From NCBI RefSeq assembly GCF_005771425.1, contig NZ_VBTZ01000001.1, forward strand, positions 940,023 to 1,004,022: a stretch of DNA of 64,000 nucleotides, written 5' to 3'. The notes under the pieces were generated by a model. The model saw only the letters and a list, made by a program, of their open reading frames with translations, ran no database searches and was not told the DNA's origin. Shown piece by piece: positions 8,144 through 16,901 of the stretch (positions are counted from its first letter, which is position 1; each line of letters starts with the position of its first letter). Position numbers and translations under genes: made by a program. This stretch comes from Methylocystis sp. B8 (GTDB lineage: Bacteria; Pseudomonadota; Alphaproteobacteria; Rhizobiales; Beijerinckiaceae).

Positions 8144-9325
8144 ATGAGGGCTGAATTCATGCGCATGGTTGTAGCCGCATTCCTTGCATGCTGCGCGCTC
8201 AGCGGCGGCGCCGCCGCCCAGCAGATTGCTCAGGAACGTGGCCGGGCCGAGATCGAATCCACGCTCAAACGCATCAAACTTCCCCCAGGTTTCTCGATTT
8301 CGCTCTATGCGATCGCGCCCGGCGCCCGCACCCTCGCGGTCGGTCGAGATGGTAAAGCGATCTTCGTCGGAACGGAGGAGAAAAACGCCTATGTGATTAC
8401 GCCCGGCGAAAACAAGGCCGTGGCCGTCGAGCGTTTCGCGCCGTCACTGCCATTCATCATGCCGCATGGCGTGTGCTTCTCAAAGGATGGCGCGCTTTTT
8501 CTTGTCGAGCGCAACCGCGTGACGCGGTTCGATGACGCCGAAAACACGTGGCGGGATGCTGCCACGAACGCCAAGATCGTCGTCAAGTCGGGCGATCTCA
8601 TTCCAAGGAATGAAGAGAGCCGCGGCCATGCTTCTCGCGTGTGTAGAATAGGTCCCGACGACAAGCTCTATATTTCGCTTGGCCAGCCGTACAATGTCGC
8701 GCCGCCCGACAAGCTCGCGTTTTATGAGAGGACGGGAATCGGCGGAATCATTCGGATGAATCTCGACGGAGCAGGGCGTGAAGTTTTCGCAACCGGCATT
8801 CGCAATTCCGTCGGCATGGTCTTCGACACGGACGGGGCCCTCTGGTTCACCGATAATCAGGTTGATTCGATGGGCGATAATCAGCCGCCGGAAGAACTTA
8901 ATCGCGCGGACAGGGCGGGTTTGAATTTTGGTTTCCCTTGGTATGGCGGCGGACATGTGCGCACCTATGAATACGCCGGCGTCGAGCCGCCGAAGGACGT
9001 CGTCTTTCCTGTCGTGGAAACTGCCCCGCATGCCGCCGGTCTTGGCGTCACTTTTTATCGTGGCGACATGTTTCCCAAGGAATATAAGGGCGCCTTGTTT
9101 TATGCGCAGCACGGTTCGTGGGACCGCAGCACGCCGATCGGCGCGCGCGTGATGTTCACGGCCGCGGGAACGACCGCGAGCGCGCCTTTCGCCGAAGGCT
9201 GGAACACCGGCTCAGGATCCTACCTCGGACGGCCGGTCGACGTCGCGGAGCTTGCGGATGGCTCGCTCCTCGTCACCGACGATCAGAGTGGCGCGATCTA
9301 CCGGATCACCTACCAGAAGCCGTGA
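8144..9325 (+). CDS. Secreted PQQ-dependent sugar (sorbosone) dehydrogenase-like protein
   Basis: A 393-residue protein with a signal peptide ending near GGAAAQQ. A six-bladed propeller of the glucose/sorbosone dehydrogenase family follows (LPPGFSISLYA, MPHGVCFSKDG, GVTFYRGDMFPKEYKGALF, AQHGSWDRS). Family members oxidise aldoses or sorbosone with PQQ in the periplasm; many have unknown substrates. Start at 8144 is used; ATG 8159, with GAGGG ten bases upstream, would give a more typical signal peptide. Its 3' end overlaps the convergent mtaB by 20 bases. Confidence 0.85.
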   Translation: MRAEFMRMVVAAFLACCALSGGAAAQQIAQERGRAEIESTLKRIKLPPGFSISLYAIAPGARTLAVGRDGKAIFVGTEEKNAYVITPGENKAVAVERFAPSLPFIMPHGVCFSKDGALFLVERNRVTRFDDAENTWRDAATNAKIVVKSGDLIPRNEESRGHASRVCRIGPDDKLYISLGQPYNVAPPDKLAFYERTGIGGIIRMNLDGAGREVFATGIRNSVGMVFDTDGALWFTDNQVDSMGDNQPPEELNRADRAGLNFGFPWYGGGHVRTYEYAGVEPPKDVVFPVVETAPHAAGLGVTFYRGDMFPKEYKGALFYAQHGSWDRSTPIGARVMFTAAGTTASAPFAEGWNTGSGSYLGRPVDVAELADGSLLVTDDQSGAIYRITYQKP

Positions 9326-10484
9326 CGCTCGTTACAAGCGCGCGGCCGTCGTGGCCCTTGCACAACGCCTCGATCATCAGGCCGGCATCGACGCCCGGGG
9401 TGCGCGCCAGCGTGAAATCGGCGGCGCGCGCCGTTCCGCCGCGCTCTGTCAAAAGCCGCAATGTTCGGCCTCGCTGCGCGTCGAGATGGCGTCGCAGCGC
9501 GGCGTCGCCCTTTTCCCGCAATCGCGCCGCGCGCTCCTTCGTGATGTGTGGCGCGACTTGCGGCATGCGCGCCGCAGGCGTCTCTGGCCGCGCGGAAAAA
9601 GGAAAGACATGAAGATGGGTGAGGCCGCATGCGTCGACGATATCGAGCGTCGCGGCGAACATCTCTTCAGTCTCGGTCGGAAAGCCGACGATGAAGTCGG
9701 CGCCAAGGACGATATCAGGCCGTTCTTTGCGCAGCGCGTGGCAGAGATCGATGGCGTCCTGGCGCGAATGCCGACGTTTCATGCGCTTTAGGACTAGATC
9801 GTCGCCCGATTGCAGCGACAGATGGAGATGCGGGCAAAGCCGAGAGTCATCCGCGAAAGCTGCGATAAGATCGTCATCGACTTCGATGCAATCGACGGAA
9901 GAAAGGCGCAGGCGTTCAAGCGCTGGAAGTTCGCGCAGCAGCAGACGCACCAGTCGTCCAAGAGTCCAGCCTTCGCCAATATCGACGCCGTAGCTTGTGA
10001 GATCGACGCCGGTAAGAACGATCTCCTTCTTGCCGCTTGCAATCAGCGCGCGCGCTTGCGCGACAACTTCGCTCGGCGCCGCCGATCGCGCTGCGCCGCG
10101 CGCAAAAGGAATGATGCAGAAAGTGCAGCGGTGATCGCAGCCGTTCTGAATGGCGAGAAGCCCGCGCGTGCCTTCAACGCTGGCAAGCGCGCGGTTCGGC
10201 GCATGTTCGGCGACAACGCGCGTGACGCCGTCAATATTGGCGAAGCCTTGCGGATCGAGCCGCGCCGCGCAGCCTGCGACGATAATCTCGGCTCCGGGCC
10301 GCTCGCGATGCAGGCGGCGGATCGCCTGACGCGCTTGCCGCGTCGCTTCGCCTGTGACGGCGCAGGTGTTGACAACGACAGTTTCGCGTGCGCTCGCATG
10401 CGCTCTGCCGAGTTCCTGCGATTCAACCGCGTTGAGCCGGCACCCGAAGGTCACGACCTCGGCGCTGCGCAATGGCGCGTTCAC
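9306..10484 (-). CDS. mtaB: tRNA t6A37 methylthiotransferase
   Basis: A 392-residue radical-SAM methylthiotransferase. The N-terminal UPF0004 cluster cysteines are C15, C41 and C72, and the radical-SAM CxxxCxxC is at 116-123 (GCDHRCTFCIIPFARG). It converts t6A37 to ms2t6A37 in tRNAs reading ANN codons. It is somewhat short at the C-terminus, where the TRAM domain is weak. Its ATG overlaps the dapF stop (ATGA), so the two are translationally coupled, a common alphaproteobacterial pairing. The substrate of the related Sua5-type gene at 29.2 kb is the same modification. Confidence 0.92.
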   Translation of the reverse strand: MNAPLRSAEVVTFGCRLNAVESQELGRAHASARETVVVNTCAVTGEATRQARQAIRRLHRERPGAEIIVAGCAARLDPQGFANIDGVTRVVAEHAPNRALASVEGTRGLLAIQNGCDHRCTFCIIPFARGAARSAAPSEVVAQARALIASGKKEIVLTGVDLTSYGVDIGEGWTLGRLVRLLLRELPALERLRLSSVDCIEVDDDLIAAFADDSRLCPHLHLSLQSGDDLVLKRMKRRHSRQDAIDLCHALRKERPDIVLGADFIVGFPTETEEMFAATLDIVDACGLTHLHVFPFSARPETPAARMPQVAPHITKERAARLREKGDAALRRHLDAQRGRTLRLLTERGGTARAADFTLARTPGVDAGLMIEALCKGHDGRALVTSVTASGR

Positions 10485-11344
10485 GCTGCGATATCCTGAA
10501 AGATTTGAGGATCGAGCGTCGTTTCGAATTCGAATTCGACCGGCCCCGTCATCAGCACGTGATCGTCTTCACGCCATTCGATGTTGAGATCGCCGCCGGG
10601 CAGACGCAGACGCGCCGCGCGATCGCCAATGCCAGAGCGAACAGCGACGACGAGCGTCGCGCAGGCGGCAGAGCCGCAGGCCTTGGTGGCGCCGGTTCCG
10701 CGCTCCCAGACGCGAAGCAAGATGTCGTTGCGCGAAAGCATCTGGGCGAAAGAGACATTGACGCGCTCAGGAAAGAGCGGATGACGTTCAATGCGAGGGC
10801 CAAGCGTCTCGAGATCAACCTTTGCTGCGTCCTCAATAAAGAACACAGCATGGGGATTGCCCATGCTTACCGCGGAGAATTGCGCCGGAGCGCCGTCGAC
10901 GGGCGGATCTAGCGTTACTTTGCGCGTGTCCTCGACGGCATGGGCGAGCGGTATCTCGCGCCAGTCAAATCGCGGACGGCCCATATCGACCGTGAAAACC
11001 GTATCAGCTTGGCGCTGCGTCTCGATGACGCCTGCGTCGGTTTCGAGACGCAGCGCGTTCTTGCCATTGCGCGCCAGCGCATAGGCCACACAGCGCGTTC
11101 CATTCCCGCAGGAGGCGGAAAGCGAACCGTCGACATTGTAGATGCGCATGAATGCGTCGTCGCCGGACTGGCGCGGCCTATGGAGCGCCATCAGCTGGTC
11201 GAAACGCAGGCCCGGCGCATTGGCGATGGCGCGGGCCTCCTGCGGCGCAAGCTCGTGGTCGCTCGCGCGCAAATCGAGAACGAGAATCTCGTTTCCCGCG
11301 CCATTCATGCGCAGAATCGGAAGATGGTCGAGCGGATGCGCCAT
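10481..11344 (-). CDS. dapF: Diaminopimelate epimerase
   Basis: A 287-residue enzyme converting LL- to meso-diaminopimelate for lysine and peptidoglycan synthesis. The two catalytic cysteines are visible at C79 (SASCGNGTRC) and C223 (TKACGSAACATL), with the N-terminal substrate motif RMNGAGNE. It is the first gene of a two-gene operon with mtaB. Confidence 0.95.
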   Translation of the reverse strand: MAHPLDHLPILRMNGAGNEILVLDLRASDHELAPQEARAIANAPGLRFDQLMALHRPRQSGDDAFMRIYNVDGSLSASCGNGTRCVAYALARNGKNALRLETDAGVIETQRQADTVFTVDMGRPRFDWREIPLAHAVEDTRKVTLDPPVDGAPAQFSAVSMGNPHAVFFIEDAAKVDLETLGPRIERHPLFPERVNVSFAQMLSRNDILLRVWERGTGATKACGSAACATLVVAVRSGIGDRAARLRLPGGDLNIEWREDDHVLMTGPVEFEFETTLDPQIFQDIAA

Positions 11345-11477
11345 GAGGCAGTTTTCGCCTGTTCTCGGGGACGCGCTCGTATATAGAGAAAGCCGCGCCG
11401 AAGCGCCACTGCGTCCGACCGGATGCGCGTCGCATGTGCGCGTGAAAATGCCACGATGGCCGGTTAGGGCGCTGACG

Positions 11478-12236
11478 ATGGAAGAAGAAACGGGCTTGCT
11501 GGACAGCCTGCGACGTCATTGGCGGGCGCTGGCGATTTTCACGATTCTCGTCGCGGGCGCCGCGATCTATTCCGAACGCGCGCTGTTTCAAAGCGGCGGC
11601 GTTGAGGAGGCGGAGAAGTCCGTCGCGCCGCAAACGCCTGTGGCGCCGCCGAGCGCTGCGCCCGACAAGAAATCTAGCGAGACGAGCGACGCCAAGCCTG
11701 GAGAGGCGCAGCCCGAGGCGAAGCCGGACGATGCGAGCCCGCCAGGGAGCGCCACGGACGAAGCGGCGCAGGCGGTGATGAGCCAGACCGTGACCGTCGA
11801 CGCGCGGCCCGCCGCCGTGACCAAAGGGCAGGGCAAGTGGGAGGACGCGGCCAAGACGCTCTCCGACGCGATCGCCAAACTCAACGACGCCGTCGTCAAG
11901 GCGGGACTCGCAGCCAATGGCCGCCCCATCGCCGTCTTCACCAAGACTGACGACGCCGGTTTTTCCTTCGAGGCGATGTCGCCGCTCTCTGCGGCGCCCG
12001 AAGGCGCGCCCAAACTGCCTGAGGGCGTCAGCATCGGCGCTTCGCCCGCCGGCAAGGCGCTCAAATTCCAGCATCGCGGCGCCTATGACGAGATCGAGGC
12101 GACCTATGAGGCGATCGCCGCCTATCTCGACGAGAAGGGCCTCGACACAAAGGACCTCATCGTCGAGGAATATCTCACCGATTTTAAGGGCGACGACGCG
12201 ACCGTCGACGTGGACATTTATGTGTTTTTGAAGTGA
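11478..12236 (+). CDS. Membrane-anchored GyrI-like domain protein
   Basis: About 252 residues from ATG 11478 (an ATG at 11448 is also possible). A membrane segment near residues 18-35 (IFTILVAGAAIYSE) is followed by a Pro/Ala/Lys-rich linker to about residue 110. A C-terminal GyrI-like/effector-binding domain follows (GAYDEIEATYEAIAAYL, IVEEYLTDF). Domains of this SRPBCC-like fold bind small amphipathic ligands. The ligand and partner here are unknown. Confidence 0.75.
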   Translation: MEEETGLLDSLRRHWRALAIFTILVAGAAIYSERALFQSGGVEEAEKSVAPQTPVAPPSAAPDKKSSETSDAKPGEAQPEAKPDDASPPGSATDEAAQAVMSQTVTVDARPAAVTKGQGKWEDAAKTLSDAIAKLNDAVVKAGLAANGRPIAVFTKTDDAGFSFEAMSPLSAAPEGAPKLPEGVSIGASPAGKALKFQHRGAYDEIEATYEAIAAYLDEKGLDTKDLIVEEYLTDFKGDDATVDVDIYVFLK

Positions 12237-12246
12237 CTTAGCGCCG

Positions 12247-13128
12247 TCAGTTGGCGGCGTCGCGCCGCGATTGCTGCGAAAGTTCGGCGACGAAACAGCG
12301 CCAAAGCGACGGCGCGCTTTCGCCAAAGGCCGACTCGAATGACGGCTCGAATGCTTCGCCAGCTTCGAGCGCCCGGAGCAGGCGCAGAAACGCCGTCTCG
12401 TCGCGCCTGCGCAGCCAGCCGACAAACATGCCAGCCTGCCGATAGGCGAGCCGCTGGCGCTGAGTGAGCGCGTCGAGCGCTGGATCGCGCGGCAATTCGC
12501 GCTCGAAGCCCAGCCTCGCGAAATCGATCCAACGCCGACCGTCGAGCACGACGCGATAGCCGTCGCGGATCGCCTGCGCAGCTTTGTCGTCGCTGACGCC
12601 CTCGGCGCCGCCGCCGTTCGACGCCATCACCGCAAGCCCCTCAGTGAACCATTGCGGCGGACGCGGCGCGGCCAGCGGCCGCCAGCTCGAGAAATGCACA
12701 TGCGACAATTCATGCGTGAGGACGCCTTGAAGACGATCGCGCTCCTTACTGCAAAGCGTCGGCGACAAAAGCGCGGCGCCAGCGCGCGTCACGGCGGCGA
12801 TGCCGGGATCGTCCATGCCGTTGGCGTTCGCGTAATTCTCGAAGGACGCGTAGACGCCCACCACAGGCGGGCGTGCGAAAGGCCTTCCGTGCGCGGACTC
12901 GATTTGCGCAATGGCGCGTGGCGCTAAGCGCGCAACGGCTTCGGCGCAGGCTCTCGCTTCAGGCTCGTAACGTATGCGCGCATCGTCATTGAAAGCGGGA
13001 AACAGGCGCGGATCGTTCCAGGCGGCGCGCGCGGCGAGGCGAAGCTCAGGTCGCAAAGCCAGCGCCAGCACGGCCGCTGCGATGAACGCAAGCCCGAAAC
13101 CCCAAGCCCTAGCCATGATACGCGGCAT
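12247..13128 (-). CDS. Membrane-anchored zinc metallopeptidase-like protein (gluzincin, MA clan)
   Basis: A 293-residue protein with one N-terminal hydrophobic segment (about residues 8-26), predicted periplasmic. The zinc motif HELSH is at 139-143 with a downstream glutamate in TEGLAVM (E163), the arrangement of gluzincins related to the basic secretory or peptidase MA-like families. The substrate is unknown. It converges on the GyrI-like gene. Confidence 0.75.
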   Translation of the reverse strand: MPRIMARAWGFGLAFIAAAVLALALRPELRLAARAAWNDPRLFPAFNDDARIRYEPEARACAEAVARLAPRAIAQIESAHGRPFARPPVVGVYASFENYANANGMDDPGIAAVTRAGAALLSPTLCSKERDRLQGVLTHELSHVHFSSWRPLAAPRPPQWFTEGLAVMASNGGGAEGVSDDKAAQAIRDGYRVVLDGRRWIDFARLGFERELPRDPALDALTQRQRLAYRQAGMFVGWLRRRDETAFLRLLRALEAGEAFEPSFESAFGESAPSLWRCFVAELSQQSRRDAAN

Positions 13129-13145
13129 GCCTGTCTTGCGCCTTC

Positions 13146-13364
13146 TTACGCAAATTTATCGTCTGGCCGATATTCAAGAATGTCGCCCGGCTGACATTGC
13201 AGAATTTCGCAGATTTTTTCGAGCGTGTCGAAGCGGACGCCCTTCACCTTGCCGGATTTCAGGAGGCTCACATTCTGCTCGGCGATGCCGATCTGCTGGG
13301 CGAGATCGCGCGAGCGCATTTTGCGCTTCGCCAGCATCACGTCGAGGTTGACGATGATCGGCAT
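13146..13364 (-). CDS. XRE/Cro-CI type transcriptional regulator (YozG-like)
   Basis: A 72-residue stand-alone helix-turn-helix protein. The HTH is around residues 17-40 (SRDLAQQIGIAEQNVSLLKSG), followed by the typical LEKICEILQCQPGDILEY. Its start overlaps the stop of the DUF2975 gene (TGATG). This pair occurs widely; the regulator probably controls its own operon through the palindrome at 13981-13999. Confidence 0.88.
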   Translation of the reverse strand: MPIIVNLDVMLAKRKMRSRDLAQQIGIAEQNVSLLKSGKVKGVRFDTLEKICEILQCQPGDILEYRPDDKFA

Positions 13365-13939
13365 CAGACGATCTGCGAATGTTCGTCGGCGATGTCCGCC
13401 GCGGTTTTCTGGACATGCGCGAGCGCGAGAAGCGTCGCGAGCAGCATGAGCGTCGAAAGATCCTCAGGTCGCAAATAGACGGACACCATATGTGCGCCCG
13501 CCGCCTTATGCGCCGTGAGGATCAGCGACATCACCGGTCGAGCGGCGATATCGACGAGCGCTGCGCTGAGGCCCATCAGCGCAAGAGAGCGCAGCCATCC
13601 CGAAGCATCAGGCGTGAAGATGCGCCCCTCAAGATAGCCTGAGAATAATCTCCAGCCGGCGTAGCAGGCGACGACGAGCAACGCCCAGATTGCGAAGCTG
13701 AGGCCGAAGGCCGCGAGGCGCTGATAGACCGACATGCCTTCGACATCGACCTTGAGCGACGCAAATCGCGAGATGATCTGCGCCTCGTCGTTCCAGAATC
13801 TCACGATCGTAAAGAGTATCCAGAGGCAATAGACGACGAGCGCGAAGCGCAGCGCCTGGCAAAGCCAGCCGATGCGGCCGCGCAGCGAGTCGAGACGGCG
13901 GTCGTCGAGTGAAAGGACTGAATGATGGCAGTCGGTCAT
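13364..13939 (-). CDS. DUF2975 membrane protein
   Basis: A 191-residue protein starting at ATG 13939 behind AAGGAGAAACCAAC. It has four hydrophobic segments with short loops, matching DUF2975. Such proteins are co-encoded with YozG-like XRE regulators and may act as membrane partners or sensors for them. No catalytic motif is visible. Confidence 0.8.
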   Translation of the reverse strand: MTDCHHSVLSLDDRRLDSLRGRIGWLCQALRFALVVYCLWILFTIVRFWNDEAQIISRFASLKVDVEGMSVYQRLAAFGLSFAIWALLVVACYAGWRLFSGYLEGRIFTPDASGWLRSLALMGLSAALVDIAARPVMSLILTAHKAAGAHMVSVYLRPEDLSTLMLLATLLALAHVQKTAADIADEHSQIV

Positions 13940-13980
13940 GTTGGTTTCTCCTTGAAGCCCTGACGTTGACACACGAAAAA

Positions 13981-13999
13981 TTTAATGTCAAACATTAAA
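13981..13999. promoter_or_regulatory. Palindromic operator candidate TTTAATGT-CAA-ACATTAAA
   Basis: A perfect 8-3-8 inverted repeat sits 42 bases upstream of the DUF2975/XRE operon and 16 bases upstream of the divergent lipoprotein gene. It lies in an AT-rich patch suitable for promoters. It is the natural candidate site for the adjacent XRE regulator; binding is inferred. Confidence 0.6.
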
Positions 14000-14014
14000 A
14001 AATAATCGATAAAC

Positions 14015-14623
14015 ATGAGTCACTCCATGTCGCGCATCGTCTGTCGCTTCTCCGCCATTGCATTCGCCGTATCCCTTGCCGCTTGCAGCCATGTGCCGGT
14101 CTCGACGATGTGGGCGCTGCGCAATTTCGACGCCGCCTCGGTTGACCCGACTGTGCTGCGGGCGGCGGTGCGCCTGCCCGAAACTTTCGAGCCGCAAAAG
14201 GGCGGCGTGACTTTGAAAATCGGCTGGTGGCGCGACGGCGAGGAGAAGGCGAAGCATGAGATGAGTTTCGCGCTTAAGGAAACTACGGCGCCCGAAGACG
14301 TCGCGCCGCTCGCTGGCGAGACGAAGGCCGGAACGCGCATTTACGCCTATCGCGTCGACCCGACTGATTATGCGGCGATCCGCGCCCGGCAGAGAGAATT
14401 TCTCGAAGAGAAGGCGCGCAATCCCGGCAAGACGCATGGTTCCTTCGGAGTCGGCGCCGAGGCCTGCCGACGCGGCGCATTCCCCGAAGGTCCGCTGCTG
14501 ACGACAACTTTTCTGCGCACGCAGCCCGCCGGCGATTATCTCACCGTGCTCAGGAATGCCGACATGCGCGAGGCGGCGACCAAGGAAAAGCCGCTCGATG
14601 AACTCGTGCCGCTCTGCGTGTAA
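14015..14623 (+). CDS. Putative lipoprotein of unknown function
   Basis: 202 residues with an N-terminal signal and lipobox-like SLAAC near residues 20-24, so probably a lipoprotein. The mature part is soluble, charged and has one glycine-aromatic segment (KIGWWRDGEEKAKHEM). No known domain is recognised. It is divergent from the DUF2975/XRE pair and shares the palindromic intergenic region. An in-frame ATG at 14027 is an alternative start. Confidence 0.65.
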   Translation: MSHSMSRIVCRFSAIAFAVSLAACSHVPVSTMWALRNFDAASVDPTVLRAAVRLPETFEPQKGGVTLKIGWWRDGEEKAKHEMSFALKETTAPEDVAPLAGETKAGTRIYAYRVDPTDYAAIRARQREFLEEKARNPGKTHGSFGVGAEACRRGAFPEGPLLTTTFLRTQPAGDYLTVLRNADMREAATKEKPLDELVPLCV

Positions 14624-14671
14624 TTCGTAAACAGAGCGCCGAGCGCTGTCACCACGACAAACTGACCATTC

Positions 14672-15076
14672 TCAGAACATCGATGCAAGCGGCTGCGGCA
14701 GTAGGTCGAACTCGACAGCAAGCAGCGCGATAAGAGTGGCAATCAGCGCAAAGTAGATGCTTTGACGCACGCGCGGCCGGAATACCCGAGCGAGTTCCGG
14801 ACTTCCCTCAGGATAAATTACCTCGACAACGGCGTCGCGCGGCAGCCATGGCAAGCTTTTATACACACCGTCGACGAAGATGTGCTCATTTCCGGCGTCG
14901 TCAGCAAATTGCACGATCATGCTGTATGTGTCGCCGCTTTCGTTGCCTTGAACACGATGACCGCGCACCTCGCCAAATACGGTTCGAGTAGCACGGCCAA
15001 CCCAACGCAAGTCCTGCCACGTAATATAGGCTAGCGTTGCAGCTACCAAAAAGGCGAAGACGCCCGCTGCGGTCAC
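14672..15076 (-). CDS. DUF3592 membrane protein
   Basis: 134 residues with membrane segments near both ends (VFAFLVAATLAYITW; SIYFALIATLIALLAV). Between them lies a DUF3592-like soluble domain (GEVRGHRV, YSMIVQFADDAGNEH, VEVIYPEGSPELARV). The function is unknown. Its ATG overlaps the carA stop region by 4 bases, suggesting co-translation after carA. Confidence 0.7.
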   Translation of the reverse strand: MTAAGVFAFLVAATLAYITWQDLRWVGRATRTVFGEVRGHRVQGNESGDTYSMIVQFADDAGNEHIFVDGVYKSLPWLPRDAVVEVIYPEGSPELARVFRPRVRQSIYFALIATLIALLAVEFDLLPQPLASMF

Positions 15077-16263
15077 GCCGCCCGCGCCTTCTCCATCATC
15101 TCGACGAAGCGCTTAAAAAGATAGTGGCTGTCCTGCGGGCCGGGCGAGGCTTCGGGATGATGCTGCACCGAAAAGGCCGGCCGGTCGGTGAGCGCAATGC
15201 CGCAGTTTGAGCCATCGAAGAGCGAACGATGCGTCTCGACGGCGTTTTGTGGCAGGCTGTCGCGATCGACCGCGAAGCCGTGATTCATTGAAACGATCTC
15301 GACCTTGCCGGTGGTGAAATCCTTCACCGGATGATTGGCGCCATGATGGCCCTGCGGCATTTTCTTGGTCTTCGCGCCGACCGCGAGCGCCATCATCTGA
15401 TGGCCGAGGCAAATGCCGAAGGTCGGAATTTTCGCTTCGAGCAAATCGCGGATCACCGGCGCGGCATATTTTCCGGTCTCGGCCGGATCGCCGGGGCCGT
15501 TCGAGAGAAAGACGCCGTCGGGCTTTAAGGCCAAGATTTCCTGACTCGTCGCCGTCGCGGGCGCGACCATGACTTCGCAATCCTGTTCGGCAAGAAGGCG
15601 CAGGATGTTGCGCTTCACGCCATAGTCGATCGCCACGACGCGATATTTGGGCGCGCCATTGCGCGCGCCATAGCCGCCGCCAAGACGCCATGTCGTCTCG
15701 CGCCAATCATAGCGCTCCTGTGAGCCGACGCTCGGCACGAGGTCCATGCCGTCGATTCCCGGCCAGGCGGCGGCCTTGGCTTTGAGCGCCGCAATGTCGA
15801 AGCGGCCATCCGGCGCATAGGCGATGACGGCGTTCTGCATGCCGCGCTCGCGAATAAGCGTCGTCAACGCGCGCGTGTCGATTCCGCAAAGGCCGACAAT
15901 GCCGCGCGACGCGAGCCAATCGGCGAGGGGCGTCTCGGCGCGGAAATTCGAAGGATCGGTCGCCGGCGCGCCGAATATGGCCCCGACCGCGCCGGCGCTT
16001 CTGTCGAGATCGACGGTCTCGATATCCTCTTCATTGGTCCCGACATTGCCGATGTGCGGAAAGGTGAAGGTGACGATCTGCGCGGCGTAGGACGGGTCCG
16101 TGAGGATTTCCTGATAACCGGTCATGGCGGTGTTGAAGCAGACTTCGCCGACCGCTTGGCCGACGGCGCCCAGGCCATAGCCTTCGATCACCTCGCCGCT
16201 GGCGAGAACCAGCACGCCGGTGTGTATAGGTTTCTTCCAGCCATTATCTTGATCGAGGGTCAT
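15073..16263 (-). CDS. carA: Carbamoyl-phosphate synthase small (glutaminase) subunit
   Basis: A 396-residue class I glutamine amidotransferase subunit. The N-terminal CPSase small domain (SGEVIEGYGLGAVG, GEVCFNTAMTGYQEILTDPSY) is followed by the GATase domain with the nucleophile in FGICLGHQMMA and the His/Glu pair in HHPEASPGP. It supplies ammonia for carbamoyl phosphate in arginine and pyrimidine synthesis. carB is not in the window. A repeat element lies upstream. Confidence 0.97.
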   Translation of the reverse strand: MTLDQDNGWKKPIHTGVLVLASGEVIEGYGLGAVGQAVGEVCFNTAMTGYQEILTDPSYAAQIVTFTFPHIGNVGTNEEDIETVDLDRSAGAVGAIFGAPATDPSNFRAETPLADWLASRGIVGLCGIDTRALTTLIRERGMQNAVIAYAPDGRFDIAALKAKAAAWPGIDGMDLVPSVGSQERYDWRETTWRLGGGYGARNGAPKYRVVAIDYGVKRNILRLLAEQDCEVMVAPATATSQEILALKPDGVFLSNGPGDPAETGKYAAPVIRDLLEAKIPTFGICLGHQMMALAVGAKTKKMPQGHHGANHPVKDFTTGKVEIVSMNHGFAVDRDSLPQNAVETHRSLFDGSNCGIALTDRPAFSVQHHPEASPGPQDSHYLFKRFVEMMEKARAA

Positions 16264-16316
16264 AAAAGGTCTCAGCGCTCCGGCGCGCCGCTCGCTTGAC
16301 AGCGCTCTCGCCGCGC

Positions 16317-16390
16317 GTCATGGCCGGACTTGATCCGGCCATCCATGCCTGCGGCCTTACGTGGATGCCCGCGACAAGCGCGGGCAGAAT
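16317..16390. repeat. Intergenic palindromic repeat, family A copy 1
   Basis: Contains GTCATGGCCGGACTTGATCC with its GGCC inverted partner and, 29 bases on, GTGGATGCCCGCGACAAGCG followed by CGGG. The same two modules recur at 17724-17853. This is a typical short dispersed repeat of alphaproteobacterial intergenic regions. Confidence 0.75.
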
Positions 16391-16448
16391 GCGTTGGCTG
16401 CGGATGTAACGCATTGGCCCCAAAAATGGAAACCCCCAAGGATACAAC

Positions 16449-16898
16449 ATGCGCGAGAAGATTGCGGCGGACCTCAAGACGGCGATGAAGGCGGGCGAGC
16501 GCGCCAAGGTCGACGCGCTGCGGCTCATCAACGCCGCCTTAAAGGACAAGGACATCGAGGCGCGCGGCTCCGGCAAGACGCTCGGCGACGACGACGTGCT
16601 CGCGCTCCTGCAGAAAATGATCAAAAGCCGGCAGGAGTCGGTGGAAATCTATGAAAAGGCCGGCCGCACCGATCTCGCGGACAAGGAGAAGGGCGAGATC
16701 GCCGTTATTTCCGCCTATCTGCCGCAGCAGCTTTCGGAAGATGAAGTCGCCGAGGCGGTGAAGGCGGCGATCGCCGAGGTCGGCGCGACGTCGATCAAGG
16801 ACATGGGCAAGGTCGTCGCCGCGCTCAAGTCGAGATACACAGGCCGGATGGATTTCGGCAAAGCCAGCGCGGCGGTGAAGGCGGCGCTGTCGGGGTAA
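16449..16898 (+). CDS. GatB/YqeY domain protein
   Basis: A 149-residue mostly helical protein (MREKIAADLKTAMKAGER, KSRQESVEIYEKAGR, YLPQQLSEDEV) of the YqeY family, related to the tail domain of GatB amidotransferase. It probably binds tRNA, but no defined role is established. It converges on thiD with 3 bases between the ends. Confidence 0.92.
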   Translation: MREKIAADLKTAMKAGERAKVDALRLINAALKDKDIEARGSGKTLGDDDVLALLQKMIKSRQESVEIYEKAGRTDLADKEKGEIAVISAYLPQQLSEDEVAEAVKAAIAEVGATSIKDMGKVVAALKSRYTGRMDFGKASAAVKAALSG

Positions 16899-16901
16899 TT
16901 G

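Noticed and set aside
11178-12425. 415-codon open frame on the minus strand
   Set aside because: Arg-rich composition without domain likeness, antisense to the GyrI-like gene and to parts of dapF and the metallopeptidase gene regions.
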